A stretch of 64,000 nucleotides of DNA from Chryseobacterium ginsenosidimutans (GCF_030823405.1 NZ_JAUSXC010000001.1:558001-622000), one strand, 5' to 3'. Counted from the first letter of the stretch, positions 24,626 to 34,572 are shown. Numbers and translations are program-made. The notes: generated from the sequence alone by a model not told the origin.

Positions 24626-25204
24626 TCAAAGCCTCTCTTTCAAAATTTTACTTTTAATCCTACTCAAATGAACCGTAGTAACGCCCAAATAAGAGGCAAT
24701 ATAATGTTGCGGAACTCTTTTGATAATGTTCGGTTGTTCTTTACAAAGATGGAGATAGCGCTCTTGCGGACTTTCTTTAATGAACGAAAAGAAATGTTTC
24801 ATATAATCGAAAACCCTTTCGAAAACAGAATCCATGAACTCACTTCTCAATTTTGGATCTTCATATACTTCTTCTAAAATCTTATCGGCGGTCGGTTTAT
24901 CAATCTGCCACAAAACACAAGGCTCGATCGTCTCAAATGAAACCATACTTGGTAAGCCTTTCCGGAAACTTTCCAGCGAAGAAAACATCGTATTTTCCAT
25001 GAAAAACTGGAAGGTAATATCTTTTCCGTCGTTGTTGTACCAAGCTCTTACAATTCCTTTTTCTATAAAATAGGCATTCTGTGAAACGTCATTTTCATTT
25101 AAAAGAATCGTTTTTGCCGGAACTTCCAATCGTGTGAAGTTCTTCCTGTATTTCCCCCAAGTTTCTTTCGGAAAAGAGAATCTGTTTTGTAAATGTTCGA
25201 ACAT
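24626..25204 (-). CDS. Crp/Fnr-family transcriptional regulator
   Basis: 192 residues: cyclic-nucleotide-binding-like beta barrel (about 25-115) with AKTILLNENDVSQNAYFIEKGIVRAWYNNDGKDITFQFF, then a helix-turn-helix near the C-terminus (IIKRVPQHYIASYLGVTTVHLSRIKSKI). The FNR-type iron-sulfur cysteines are absent. This short subgroup is common in Bacteroidota and often sits beside the oxidoreductase it controls. A shadow frame on the opposite strand was ignored. Confidence 0.9.
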   Translation of the reverse strand: MFEHLQNRFSFPKETWGKYRKNFTRLEVPAKTILLNENDVSQNAYFIEKGIVRAWYNNDGKDITFQFFMENTMFSSLESFRKGLPSMVSFETIEPCVLWQIDKPTADKILEEVYEDPKLRSEFMDSVFERVFDYMKHFFSFIKESPQERYLHLCKEQPNIIKRVPQHYIASYLGVTTVHLSRIKSKILKERL

Positions 25205-25215
25205 TTTTATGTAAA

Positions 25216-25242
25216 AAGAACGGAACCAAAAGCTCCGTTCTT
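25216..25242 (-). terminator. terminator of glmM
   Basis: AAGAACGGA (25216-25224) pairs with TCCGTTCTT (25234-25242); the minus strand continues with TTT. Confidence 0.7.
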
Positions 25243-25252
25243 ACTTATTTTA

Positions 25253-26635
25253 TTAAATCAAACTTTTAATTTTTGCGATCATATCGTCTCCTAATTTATC
25301 GGCTTCTTCTTGTGACTTAGCTTCTGTATAAATTCTGATAATCGGCTCTGTATTGGATTTTCTAAGATGAACCCAGTTGTTTTCAAAATCAATTTTTACA
25401 CCATCAACGGTAGAAACTTCTTCATTCTGATATTCTTTTTCCATTTTAGATAAAATATCATCAACATTAATTTCCGGAGTCAGTTCAATTTTCTTTTTCC
25501 CCATAAAATAGCTTGGATATCCTGCTCTCAATTCAGAAACAGTCTTGTTTTCTTTTGCCAAATGAGTTAAAAACAACGCTACACCCACCAAAGAGTCTCT
25601 TCCATAATGTAATTCAGGATAGATAATTCCTCCGTTTCCTTCACCTCCGATCACTGCGTTTTTCTCTTTCATTAAAGTAACAACATTTACTTCCCCGACA
25701 GCACTTGCAAAATATTCTGAATTATGGGTATGCGCAACATCTCTTAAGGCTCGGCTTGAAGAAAGGTTTGAAATTGCTACACCATTTTTATTTTTCAATA
25801 GATAATCTGCAACGGCAACCAATGTGTATTCTTCACCGAACATTTCGCCCTTTTCATCAATTAGAGCCAATCTGTCAACATCCGGATCTACAACAACTCC
25901 TACATCTGCTCCTTCTTTCTTCACCAGTTCGCAGATATCTCCTAAATGTTCTTTCAAAGGTTCAGGATTGTGCGGAAACTGTCCGTTCGGTTCGCAATAT
26001 AATTTTACGGTTTCACAACCTAATTTATCCAATAACATTGGGATCGCGATTCCTCCCGTAGAATTTACAGCGTCTAAAACTACTTTGAAATTTTTAGCTT
26101 TGATTGCTTCAACATCTACCATCGGCAAGTCTAAAATCTGTTGAATATGAATATCAAAAGCATCGTCTCTCGTTTCATATTTCCCCAAATCATCAACTTC
26201 TGCGTAGTTAAAATCCTCACTTTCAGCCAAAGCCAAAACCTCTGCACCGTTTTCACCCGTGATGAATTCTCCTTTTTCATTTAATAATTTAAGAGCGTTC
26301 CATTGTTTTGGATTATGAGAAGCAGTAAGGATAATTCCACCATCTGCTTTCAGTTCCGGAACCATTATTTCAACAGTGGGAGTTGTAGAAAGTCCTAAAT
26401 CAACAACGTTAATTCCAAGACCCTGTAAAGTTGCCGTAACCAAAGAAGAAACCATTTGCCCGGAAATTCTGGCATCCCTTCCGATGATTAACGTTAAATC
26501 TTTTTTATTTTTATTATTCTGAAGCCAGGTTCCGAATGCCGAAGCGAATTTTACCACGTCAAGCGGTGTTAAGTTATCGTTTACTTTTCCGCCGATGGTA
26601 CCTCGGATTCCTGAAATTGATTTTATAAGTGACAT
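25253..26635 (-). CDS. glmM: phosphoglucosamine mutase
   Basis: 460 residues. Begins SLIKSISGIRGTIGGKVNDNL; active-site phosphoserine loop GGIILTASHNPKQWNALKLL (about residue 100), metal-binding DPDVDRLALID (about 240), sugar-binding GGEGNGGIIYP and the phosphate-binding end KSNTEPIIRIYTEA. Converts glucosamine-6-phosphate to glucosamine-1-phosphate for UDP-GlcNAc synthesis. The TASHNP motif and R-T-E-P-like C-terminal loop fit GlmM or a close phosphomannomutase; GlmM is favoured in this lineage. Confidence 0.9.
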   Translation of the reverse strand: MSLIKSISGIRGTIGGKVNDNLTPLDVVKFASAFGTWLQNNKNKKDLTLIIGRDARISGQMVSSLVTATLQGLGINVVDLGLSTTPTVEIMVPELKADGGIILTASHNPKQWNALKLLNEKGEFITGENGAEVLALAESEDFNYAEVDDLGKYETRDDAFDIHIQQILDLPMVDVEAIKAKNFKVVLDAVNSTGGIAIPMLLDKLGCETVKLYCEPNGQFPHNPEPLKEHLGDICELVKKEGADVGVVVDPDVDRLALIDEKGEMFGEEYTLVAVADYLLKNKNGVAISNLSSSRALRDVAHTHNSEYFASAVGEVNVVTLMKEKNAVIGGEGNGGIIYPELHYGRDSLVGVALFLTHLAKENKTVSELRAGYPSYFMGKKKIELTPEINVDDILSKMEKEYQNEEVSTVDGVKIDFENNWVHLRKSNTEPIIRIYTEAKSQEEADKLGDDMIAKIKSLI

Positions 26636-26726
26636 TAATTATACTTTTATTAATTCTTTAATGATGTTGATGTTAACAAGGTCGTTTAACAGATCATTTT
26701 CCCATATTGGAAAATGATAATTATCA

Positions 26727-26734
26727 CAAAAATA
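26727..26734 (-). promoter_or_regulatory. -7 promoter element of glmM
   Basis: Minus-strand TATTTTTG, about 92 bases before the glmM start, leaving a leader of roughly 80 bases. Confidence 0.4.
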
Positions 26735-26877
26735 CAAATAAACCTTGTATTCTGATCTCAAAAAATATCCGTGACTTTTTTATTAATATTAAATTATTTA
26801 ATAATTAAAAACCTGTATTAAGCAGCTTACCTATTTTTGATCCAAGACTCTTTCAAGTCAAAATTTTATGTGAAAAA

Positions 26878-27030
26878 CTAAGAACATCCACAATCTTTAT
26901 CACAGTTTGTTCTTTTGGAACTAAACTTTTTCGGTGCAAAGTTCTTTCTGAGTATTTTAAACAAAGAATAACATGCAAATGCAACGATCAATAAGACGAT
27001 TACGTATTGTAAAATTAATGAAGAATCCAT
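26878..27030 (-). CDS. FeoB-associated cysteine-rich membrane protein
   Basis: 50 residues from the ATG at 27028-27030, which overlaps the feoB stop as TAATG; a longer frame upstream only shadows feoB. One transmembrane helix (LILQYVIVLLIVAFACYSLF) and a basic, cysteine-rich tail ending in CDKDCGCS. This matches the small FeoB-associated Cys-rich proteins found after feoB in many bacteria, thought to assist ferrous iron uptake. Confidence 0.85.
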   Translation of the reverse strand: MDSSLILQYVIVLLIVAFACYSLFKILRKNFAPKKFSSKRTNCDKDCGCS

Positions 27031-29063
27031 TATTTTAATATTTGATATACTAACATCGACACAAAATATGCCAAACCGGTCATCATAGTTAACTGCAAGC
27101 CGGTCCATCTCCAGCTTTTGGTTTCTCTGTAGACTACTGCAAGTGTGGAAATACACTGCATTGCAAATGCGTAAAATAAAAGAACGGAAACACCCGTCGC
27201 AAAACTGAAGACTTTTTCGCCGTTCGGTTTTACATCTCTTCTCATTTTATCGATTACTTTTACCTCCGGAGCATCATCTTCCAGGCTGTATAATGTTGAC
27301 ATTGTTCCTACGAAAACTTCTCTTGCCACGAAGCTTGTGAGAATGCCTACACCCATTTTCCAGTCGTATCCAAGTGGTGCAATTACGGGCTCGATTCCTT
27401 TTCCCATTTTAGCTAAATAAGAATGGTCAAGCTCAACATTTGTTGCAACAAATTGATCCGGTTTCTGCTTTGGTCCGAAATAACTAAGAAACCAAATGAT
27501 AATACTTACAATGAAAATAATTTTTCCTGCTCCTGTAATAAAATCCCACACTTTACCCAAAACCATTTTAAAATCATAAAGAAAAAGCGGTTTTTTGTAA
27601 GTTGGCAAATCCATTACCAAATAGGTTTTACCTTTATTTTTAATAAATCTTTTAAGAATCGCTGCGGAAAATAATGCCACAGCAAAACCAAGCAGATACA
27701 TCCCCATTAAAACTAAAGCTTTATATTTTATTCCTAAAAAAGTGTCGTCTGAAATAATTAATCCAATGATGATACTGTACACCGGAAGCCTTGCAGAACA
27801 CGTCATAAAAGGCGTCACCAAAATAGTGAGCAATCTTTCTTTTAAATTTTCAATATTTCTGGTTGAAATTACCGCCGGAATTGCACATGCTGTTCCTGAA
27901 ACTAAAGGAACAATACTCTTTCCGTTTAATCCGAACGGACGCAAAAGCCTGTCCATCAGGAAAACGACTCTTGCCATATATCCTGAATCTTCCAATAAAT
28001 AAAGGAAATATAATAAAATCCCAATTTGCGGTGCAAAAACTACGATTCCTCCGATTCCAGGAACAATTCCGTTTGAAATCAATGAATTGATTGGTCCTTT
28101 GGGTAAATTGTCTGCCGAAAAAGCTGCTAACCATGAAAAAAGATCATCAATCCAGTTCATGGGGTATTCTGCCAAAAAGAAAACACTTTGAAAAATGATT
28201 AATAAAATCAATAGGAAAACTACATATCCCCAAAATTTATGGACTAAAACTTTGTCTAACTTTTCCGTCAACAATTCTTTGAACTGTGGCTTTTTAGTAA
28301 TGACATTGGACAAAATCTTGTCAACGTTCTGATATCTTCTTACTGTTTCCTGAACCTGTAATCTTTTCGGAACCAGACTTTTAGAATCCGGCTCGTTCAT
28401 TAAACCTGTGATCGACTCTATTCTGCCCAGATCTGTTCCCAAAGAAAGGCTCATCCAAGCTTTATAATCATTGTCGAAACCTTTGTGAGAAGCCAATTTC
28501 TGAATAAAATCTTTATGTTCAACAGGCGTTTCAAAGGAAATTTTGCAGGCTTTTACAAATTCATTGTTTAGAACAGCTTCTTTAATTTCATTAATTCCAA
28601 TGTGTTCTTTGGCATTGGTCTGAATAATTTTAATACCTAAAGCTTCTGAGAATTTCTGAATATCAATGTTGATCCCTCTTCTTTCTGCCTGATCGATCTG
28701 ATTAACAACCAAAATCATCGGAATACCTAGATCCTGAATCTGCTGAAACAAAAGAAGACCTCTTTTTAAGCTCAATGCTTCGAGAATATAAATAACTCCA
28801 GCGTAATCGTTCTGATTATCAATAAGAAACTTAGAAAAAATAGCTTCGTCTTCTGAACTAGGATAAATACTGTACGATCCGGGTAAATCTATAATCTCAA
28901 CATCCTCATTTTTGTAGATGTAATTTCCAGAATGACTTGCAACGGTAACCCCTGCGTAGTTTCCGGTTTTCTGCTTTTTATTACTCAAAGCATTAAAAAC
29001 CGTTGACTTTCCTACATTCGGATTTCCGACTAAAAGTACCTGTTTTTTTTGAATTTCCTGCAT
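27030..29063 (-). CDS. feoB: ferrous iron transporter FeoB
   Basis: 677 residues. N-terminal G domain with G1 GNPNVGKST, G2-like GVTVA, G3 DLPGSYS and G4 VNQID; then two Gate domains with multiple membrane segments, each with a conserved cysteine motif (SGTACAIPAV and TCSARLPVY) and VAREVFVGTMSTLY near the end. GTP-driven Fe(II) import across the inner membrane. It lies between feoA and a small Cys-rich partner, with 1-base TAATG overlaps on both sides. Confidence 0.97.
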   Translation of the reverse strand: MQEIQKKQVLLVGNPNVGKSTVFNALSNKKQKTGNYAGVTVASHSGNYIYKNEDVEIIDLPGSYSIYPSSEDEAIFSKFLIDNQNDYAGVIYILEALSLKRGLLLFQQIQDLGIPMILVVNQIDQAERRGINIDIQKFSEALGIKIIQTNAKEHIGINEIKEAVLNNEFVKACKISFETPVEHKDFIQKLASHKGFDNDYKAWMSLSLGTDLGRIESITGLMNEPDSKSLVPKRLQVQETVRRYQNVDKILSNVITKKPQFKELLTEKLDKVLVHKFWGYVVFLLILLIIFQSVFFLAEYPMNWIDDLFSWLAAFSADNLPKGPINSLISNGIVPGIGGIVVFAPQIGILLYFLYLLEDSGYMARVVFLMDRLLRPFGLNGKSIVPLVSGTACAIPAVISTRNIENLKERLLTILVTPFMTCSARLPVYSIIIGLIISDDTFLGIKYKALVLMGMYLLGFAVALFSAAILKRFIKNKGKTYLVMDLPTYKKPLFLYDFKMVLGKVWDFITGAGKIIFIVSIIIWFLSYFGPKQKPDQFVATNVELDHSYLAKMGKGIEPVIAPLGYDWKMGVGILTSFVAREVFVGTMSTLYSLEDDAPEVKVIDKMRRDVKPNGEKVFSFATGVSVLLFYAFAMQCISTLAVVYRETKSWRWTGLQLTMMTGLAYFVSMLVYQILK

Positions 29064-29326
29064 TAATTCAATTCTTCAACAATGATATAATCTCCTTCTT
29101 CTTCACGAAGAGCAATACGGCTTTTTTCATCCCCAAATTCCACATACATCGGTCCGCTGAAAGGTGCCTGATACAAAATCCTGAAAGAAGTTTCGGGAAG
29201 AAGCCCCATTTCGATGATCTTATTTGGCATTTTAAGACTGTCATTATCATACCCCAAAATCTTTCCCATTTTGTTTTTAGGAAATCCGCTCAACTTATCT
29301 AAACCCTTATCTTTCAAAGCCAACAT
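29063..29326 (-). CDS. feoA: FeoA-domain protein
   Basis: 87 residues with the SH3-like FeoA pattern: KLSGFPKNKMGKILGYDND, LKMPNKIIEMGLLPETSFRILYQAPFSGPMYVEF and SRIALREEEGDYIIVEE. Acts with FeoB in ferrous iron transport. The stop overlaps the feoB start by TAATG. It opens the feo operon. Confidence 0.93.
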   Translation of the reverse strand: MLALKDKGLDKLSGFPKNKMGKILGYDNDSLKMPNKIIEMGLLPETSFRILYQAPFSGPMYVEFGDEKSRIALREEEGDYIIVEELN

Positions 29327-29337
29327 TTTTGTGTCTG

Positions 29338-29369
29338 CAAATATACGCTATTTAAATCTAATCTAAATA
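29338..29369 (-). promoter_or_regulatory. feo promoter with possible iron-regulator site
   Basis: Minus-strand TATATTTG (29338-29345) is the -7 element, 12 bases before the start. The adjacent imperfect palindrome at 29350-29368 includes TTAGATTAG, reminiscent of half of a DtxR/IdeR site; 13 of 19 positions are symmetric. Iron control is expected for feo but the site is tentative. Confidence 0.4.
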
Positions 29370-29389
29370 ACAATAAACCATGAAAGAAA

Positions 29390-29421
29390 TCAACCCAAAT
29401 GTATGAATACATTTGGGTTGA
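29390..29421 (-). terminator. terminator of the first GLPGLI gene
   Basis: Perfect 14-bp stem (29390-29403 with 29408-29421), 4-base loop; the minus strand continues TTTCTTT. Confidence 0.75.
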
Positions 29422-29455
29422 CTTAAATATAAATTAGTTGATATGAATGTGCTTT

Positions 29456-30385
29456 TTAATCTGCTTTACCGACCTTTTCTACTTTTCCTACTTTTAATTT
29501 TTCGTAAGGAGGTTCGATTGGGTTATCATTGGCATTGAAGAAATCTTTATACATTTTTTCCTGTTTCTTCATCATGTCTCCGATTGTTCCGTCCATTCCC
29601 GGGATTGTTTTAGACATAATTTCCTGAGTCATCATTGGTCTTGCCGTAGCGAAAGGATCTTTTTTGAAATCATTAAATGTCTTCTCAAACTTTTCTCTTG
29701 GCATATCCGTTACTTTTAGGCTCATATTTGAAACCTTCTCCATGTAAGATAATTCTTCCCAATTAGGAATCTTTTTATTCCCCTGAAGAACCCAAGAATA
29801 GTTTTTACCTTCATCTTCTATTTTCACGATAAGCCCCGGAAGTCCCGAGAATTTGTAAGGGCCATCCTGAAACGGAAGATCTGAACTAAACCAAGCCGTC
29901 CATTTTTTTCCTCCGAATTCTACCGTTGCTTTTTGAGCGTTGTAAGCACCTATTTTTTCTTTTTCGTTTGAAATTTTCCAGTCGAATTTTATTGTTTCAT
30001 TATATCCAATAGCTAATGGTGAGAACCCACTTGCAATTCTTTCGATATACTGAATTTTCATGTCGGGATACGTCTTTACAATCTTTTCAGAAAACTTAGG
30101 CATTCTGATAGACTTAGAAAGATCTTTGAAAACTCCTGACTTCTGCATCATTTCGAGCTGAATTTTGAGAATAGAATCTTGGGCGATCACCGTATAATCT
30201 CTGTAAATCGATCTATCTTTTACAATATCCAGAACAGACATTACTTTTTCAAGTTTTGCAGAATCTTTTTTCGGTTTGAAAGTCAATTCATAAAAAAAAC
30301 GGTTTGCTGTTTCTTTAGAATCTTTATCCTGAGCGCTTGCAAAAGCAAAAAGAGCGATAAAAAATATTGAAAATAGTTTCTTCAT
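29456..30385 (-). CDS. GLPGLI family exported protein
   Basis: 309 residues: signal peptide (MKKLFSIFFIALFAFASA), then the family core with the eponymous motif in GPYKFSGLPGLIVKIED (about 175-190) and the upstream KKWTAWFSSDLPFQDG. GLPGLI proteins are secreted Bacteroidota proteins of unknown role. The C-terminal part with PIEPPYEKLKVGKVEKV is longer than in the two copies at 34.6-36.2 kb. Own terminator at 29390-29421. Confidence 0.9.
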   Translation of the reverse strand: MKKLFSIFFIALFAFASAQDKDSKETANRFFYELTFKPKKDSAKLEKVMSVLDIVKDRSIYRDYTVIAQDSILKIQLEMMQKSGVFKDLSKSIRMPKFSEKIVKTYPDMKIQYIERIASGFSPLAIGYNETIKFDWKISNEKEKIGAYNAQKATVEFGGKKWTAWFSSDLPFQDGPYKFSGLPGLIVKIEDEGKNYSWVLQGNKKIPNWEELSYMEKVSNMSLKVTDMPREKFEKTFNDFKKDPFATARPMMTQEIMSKTIPGMDGTIGDMMKKQEKMYKDFFNANDNPIEPPYEKLKVGKVEKVGKAD

Positions 30386-30677
30386 TGTTTTCTAATGTTT
30401 ATTGTTATTAGTTAGTAGTTTCTAATTTTTGTTACAGATTTTTTGAATATTTTATTTTTCCGCTGATTCCACCGATCTTCACAGATGATTTGTTGCCTTT
30501 TATTCTTCGTTATTTCGACGAATGAGAGTCTATTTTATATATTCCTATTATTTATTTTTGTATAAATATGAATGATAAGTTCTGTTCAATTTTCTGCCTC
30601 TTTTAAAATTTATGATTTTGTTAAAATATTTTCATTTTTAAAAATCTTAACTTTAAACTGCTTAAAAACAAAATATT

Positions 30678-31175
30678 ATGGACACTTTATCTCAATTAAA
30701 AAACGAACTCCAGGAAGAGTATCAAACCACCAGAAAGTTTTTTGAAGCTTATCCTGAAGAAAAAAATGATTTCGCACCGCACGAAAAAAGCATGAAACTG
30801 ATGCCTCTTGCCACACATATCGGGGAAGTTTTCGGATGGGCAGATACTATGTTGAAAACATCTGATTTGGATTTCGCCAATACTGATTATCAGCCTAAAA
30901 AATTATCAACAAAAGAAGATCTGTTAAAAACTTTAGACGAAAATTATAACGCAAGTAATGCGGCTTTAGGAAATGCAAATGAAAACGACCTCAACGAAAC
31001 ATGGGCCTTGAAAAACAACGGCGAGGAAATAGCAAAGTGGACAAAATACGGATCTATCCGTCATAGCCTGAACCAGATTACGCATCACAGAGCACAACTT
31101 GGCGTTTATTACAGACTGAATGACATTCCGTTACCGGGAAGCTATGGCCCTTCTGCTGATAATCCAGGGTTTTAA
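30678..31175 (+). CDS. DinB-family protein
   Basis: 165 residues forming a four-helix DinB-like bundle. The three putative metal-binding histidines are in ATHIGEVFGWAD (about residue 48), then HSLNQITHHRAQLGVYYR (about 130-145), the H-x-x-x-H region typical of DinB thiol-transferase-like enzymes. Ends LPGSYGPSADNPGF, a tail seen in many Bacteroidota homologues. The substrate is unknown. 5' of it (30386-30677) is an intergenic stretch with nothing I can support. Confidence 0.85.
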   Translation: MDTLSQLKNELQEEYQTTRKFFEAYPEEKNDFAPHEKSMKLMPLATHIGEVFGWADTMLKTSDLDFANTDYQPKKLSTKEDLLKTLDENYNASNAALGNANENDLNETWALKNNGEEIAKWTKYGSIRHSLNQITHHRAQLGVYYRLNDIPLPGSYGPSADNPGF

Positions 31176-31200
31176 TAACCTCGATATGTCTTTAATGAAA

Positions 31201-31227
31201 AAAACCAACCTCAGTGAGATTGGTTTT
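31201..31227. terminator. bidirectional terminator between convergent genes
   Basis: AAAACCAA (31201-31208) pairs with TTGGTTTT (31220-31227), flanked by A-run and T-run, between the DinB gene and the convergent outer-membrane receptor gene. Confidence 0.75.
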
Positions 31228-31233
31228 CTTTTT

Positions 31234-33909
31234 TTATTTAAAGTTGAACTTTACAGTGAACATGACCTGACTTGGTCGAAGCTGATATCTTGTATAGGTA
31301 ATATTAGTCGTATTAATATCATATGTTTCGAATACTTTTTTATTTGCGATGTTCATCCATTTAAGCTCAAAATCAATTTTCTTTTTAGCCCATGTAAACT
31401 GATAAGAAACATCGTAGAACCCGTTATGATATTTTTGATCTGCTGAATTTGTATTTACCTGATCCCAATTGAAGCCAATAGTTTGATTTTCAATAGGATA
31501 AAAGAAAACTCCGAGATTATGTGTAAATCCTGTTCTGCTTGCACTTGAGTTTAAATTTCCTTTACTCGTTTGCTTGGTTTTAGAAATACTTGCGTTGTAA
31601 TCTACGCTCATCCAGCTGAAGTAGGTATTATTAAATTTAATTCCGTAAGACTGGCTGTTGTTATTGTTTGTAAAAGAATTATTATTCAGGAAAGCATCAG
31701 ATTTTGCTGTATTATTGCTGTAGCTAACGGAAGCGTTTGTTTTAAACTTTGGAAAATATTTTCCTATTTCTACGCTATAGCTATTATTGAGAATATGATT
31801 CTCCTGTTCTTTATATTGCATCACGGTGTATCCTGATCCATTAATCAATGGATTAGAAATTAAATTTCTTTTAGCATCAGAATATCTGTAATTAACATTG
31901 AAGAATAAATTGTTTAAAGGGTTTCTGTATTCTAATCTTGTTCCTGCAGATTTATTATTATTCTGAGGTATTGGATTATTGATATCCATCGCGTTGATCC
32001 CACTCGGCGAAGTCATTAAAAATCCTGAATATGCCGTATTTATTTCTCCAAAATTATTATTAATATTGGCATTTACCGAGGCTTTCCAAAACGAGGCAAA
32101 GGTATATTGTGCAAAAACACTTGGTTCAAAAGTTACTTTATTTACATCTTTAGCAACATTTCTCAGAGGATCTTCTGCTTTAATATTATTAGAATTTACC
32201 GGAAAATTTGCATACAACATCCATGAATCATTTTTATAGTTTACTCCCAAACTTCCATAAGGTGTTGCTGTTGTATAGGTAAGATCATTGCTATACGCTG
32301 TAGAAAGCGCACCACTTGTTATAATATTAGACAAATCTGAAACCAAATCTGTAGTTTTAAAATTAAATCCTACTTCCGGAGTAAAAGTCCATCCTTTTGT
32401 AGAAAATCCAATATTAGCAGAATGATTGGCTTCAAGAGTTTTTAGTCTTAGGCTTTGTCTGGCAAAATTCTTAGGTTCTGGGGTAAATCCCGGAATATCC
32501 AAATAAGAAGCAGGCGAAACTTCCAATGTCTGCTTATCTGTCTGATAACTTACATAAGACAAGATATTCACCATTTTTTCTTTCCAGGGGATAATTGTAC
32601 TCAATGAGTTTTGAAAAGATGTTGTTGGAGACTCTATTGATTCATTACCAAATCTTTGCAGACCGCTTACAGCATCTGTTCTATCAACAATTCCTCTATC
32701 GGCATTCCAATATTGCGAAAAGCTGGTTGTATTCTTAAAAAATCCTTTTTTTGCATTTTTTGTAAATATTAACTCTCCTTTTGCTTTATCTGTATAAAAG
32801 TTATTAAAAACATTTACGATGTTAGAATTTCCTCCAAAATATTCCTGTTTACTGTAAGATTCTCTTTCTACTGCATTATTGGTATAGTTAGCATTGGCTT
32901 TAAGCTCCCACTCTTTTTTCTTATCAATATTCGTAAGATAATTTGCAGATACATAATGTACGTTGTTCATCAAATATCTTTTTACCGGAAGATTCGGTGT
33001 GCTTGCATTTTCTACATTCAGCCAGTCGTTTTGAGAAGCGTTGATCCTTCTTCCTTCAAACCTGTTTCCGAAAGCTAAAATATTTCCTTCATTTTCTACC
33101 TGCTCCCCCATATTGTTCGTTTTGTAATTAACCACCCACTGGCTTTTCTGTCCGAAAAACATGGGGGTCAATTTTACATTCCAAAGCCATGGGTCTCCAA
33201 AACCTGTTCCTACTTCTCCGCGCCCAGTCATTGTTACTGAGTTTTTCAGTTTTATATTGATGGCAGCCTGATCAGAAGGCACTTTATCCTGTAATATTTT
33301 TACGGGTTGATGATTTTCAAGAACCTCAACTTTTTGTACGGCATCTTTCGGAAGCGAGTTGTTGATCGTTCCGTAACCGCCTTCCATTAAGTCCTTTCCG
33401 TTGACATAGAATTTATTGATCGCATTTCCCTGATAGAGAATTGTTCCGTCTGTGTTTACTTCAATTCCCGGGATTTTCTTCATTACATCAGCCAGCGTTC
33501 GGTCGCTTTTGCTGTCGAACGCTTTCAGATCATATGCAATCGTGTCACCTCTTGAGGTGATCATTTTTGTTTTTAGCTGAACTTCTTTAATCTCTGTAGC
33601 TTCAGACTCCATTTTAAAGCTTAAAGTCTGGTCACTGTTGCCGATCTGCTTTGTTAGCGGTCTTTGGTTGAATGCTTTTACTTTAAGGTCTACATTAGAC
33701 TCTGCAGAAGTAAAGGTTACTTTATATTCACCTTTAGAATTGGTAATTGCATATGCCAAGATCGCATCTTTTCCCGGTTCCTCTACCGTGACACTCGCAC
33801 TTGGAATTGCCACACCGTCTTCATCCGTGATTTTCCCCGAAACAGTTTTCTGTGCAAAGGAAAGCACGGAGAAAAATATCATCAGCAATAAAGAGATTTT
33901 CTTTTTCAT
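31234..33909 (-). CDS. TonB-dependent-receptor-like outer-membrane protein
   Basis: 891 residues from the ATG at 33907-33909. Signal peptide (MKKKISLLLMIFFSVLSFA), a carboxypeptidase-regulatory-like beta-sandwich (about 20-100), a plug region with TLADVMKKIPGIEVNTDGTILYQG and INKFYVNGKDLMEGGYG, then a long beta-barrel ending in LRPSQVMFTVKFNFK with a terminal aromatic. This architecture is the outer-membrane beta-barrel family-3 type, often without a canonical TonB box. Cargo unknown. Confidence 0.88.
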   Translation of the reverse strand: MKKKISLLLMIFFSVLSFAQKTVSGKITDEDGVAIPSASVTVEEPGKDAILAYAITNSKGEYKVTFTSAESNVDLKVKAFNQRPLTKQIGNSDQTLSFKMESEATEIKEVQLKTKMITSRGDTIAYDLKAFDSKSDRTLADVMKKIPGIEVNTDGTILYQGNAINKFYVNGKDLMEGGYGTINNSLPKDAVQKVEVLENHQPVKILQDKVPSDQAAINIKLKNSVTMTGRGEVGTGFGDPWLWNVKLTPMFFGQKSQWVVNYKTNNMGEQVENEGNILAFGNRFEGRRINASQNDWLNVENASTPNLPVKRYLMNNVHYVSANYLTNIDKKKEWELKANANYTNNAVERESYSKQEYFGGNSNIVNVFNNFYTDKAKGELIFTKNAKKGFFKNTTSFSQYWNADRGIVDRTDAVSGLQRFGNESIESPTTSFQNSLSTIIPWKEKMVNILSYVSYQTDKQTLEVSPASYLDIPGFTPEPKNFARQSLRLKTLEANHSANIGFSTKGWTFTPEVGFNFKTTDLVSDLSNIITSGALSTAYSNDLTYTTATPYGSLGVNYKNDSWMLYANFPVNSNNIKAEDPLRNVAKDVNKVTFEPSVFAQYTFASFWKASVNANINNNFGEINTAYSGFLMTSPSGINAMDINNPIPQNNNKSAGTRLEYRNPLNNLFFNVNYRYSDAKRNLISNPLINGSGYTVMQYKEQENHILNNSYSVEIGKYFPKFKTNASVSYSNNTAKSDAFLNNNSFTNNNNSQSYGIKFNNTYFSWMSVDYNASISKTKQTSKGNLNSSASRTGFTHNLGVFFYPIENQTIGFNWDQVNTNSADQKYHNGFYDVSYQFTWAKKKIDFELKWMNIANKKVFETYDINTTNITYTRYQLRPSQVMFTVKFNFK

Positions 33910-34191
33910 AATTATTATTTGCATTATTAGTTAATGGTTACAGCTTTTTGTTACACACTATAAAGATTGATTTTAAAGGGAAAAGTTAAAGCATCCATTC
34001 ATCACTACAAACATAGTGATAATTTTCATTGCATTTTGAACTTTATTTTTTACGCCTTTTTTCTCTGTTTGATGAAAAAAATAAGCTGTGAATCTGCAAA
34101 TTGAGCTTATTTGATGAGGAAATAGAATTTTCAGAACTATTATTATTTATTTTTTGTCTAAATGTATAAATTTGTAAAAACAACCTTAATT

Positions 34192-34551
34192 ATGGGAGTA
34201 GGAACTAACCTTAAAAGACTTAGAAGTAAAACAAAGTTTTCTCAACAGGAAATCGCAGACATGCTGGGATTGGACAGAAATACATACAATAATTGGGAAA
34301 ATGAAACCACCGACATCAAGTCTCAATTCATCCCAAAACTTGCTGATATTTTTGAAGTAAGCATTCTTGATCTTTTTGCAGATGGGCAAAAGCTAACATC
34401 ATATAATAATCTTGAAAATGCCGACCTGAAAGACAATTCTATTGGTCAAAAAGATATTCAACAAGGAATCATCATTAATATTACCGATTCCGAAGCTGCA
34501 AAGATTATCGGTTCTCAATTGGAAGAATTAATTAAAAATCTAAAAAAATAA
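34192..34551 (+). CDS. Xre-family HTH regulator
   Basis: 119 residues from the ATG at 34192; a frame open to 34162 adds ten residues that are unlikely. N-terminal HTH_3 domain: LKRLRSKTKFSQQEIADMLGLDRNTYNNWENETTDIKSQFIPKLADIFEVSILDLF. The C-terminal half is polar with a short helix (EAAKIIGSQLEELIKNLKK), possibly for dimerisation. A common flavobacterial small regulator; its target is not visible. It is followed by an inverted repeat. Confidence 0.85.
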   Translation: MGVGTNLKRLRSKTKFSQQEIADMLGLDRNTYNNWENETTDIKSQFIPKLADIFEVSILDLFADGQKLTSYNNLENADLKDNSIGQKDIQQGIIINITDSEAAKIIGSQLEELIKNLKK

Positions 34552-34572
34552 AACGACAAAATTTTACTGCAT

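Noticed and set aside
30460..30540. Possible intergenic repeat (CCGCTGATTCCACCGATC)
   Set aside because: Only a vague resemblance to known repeats and no second copy in the window.
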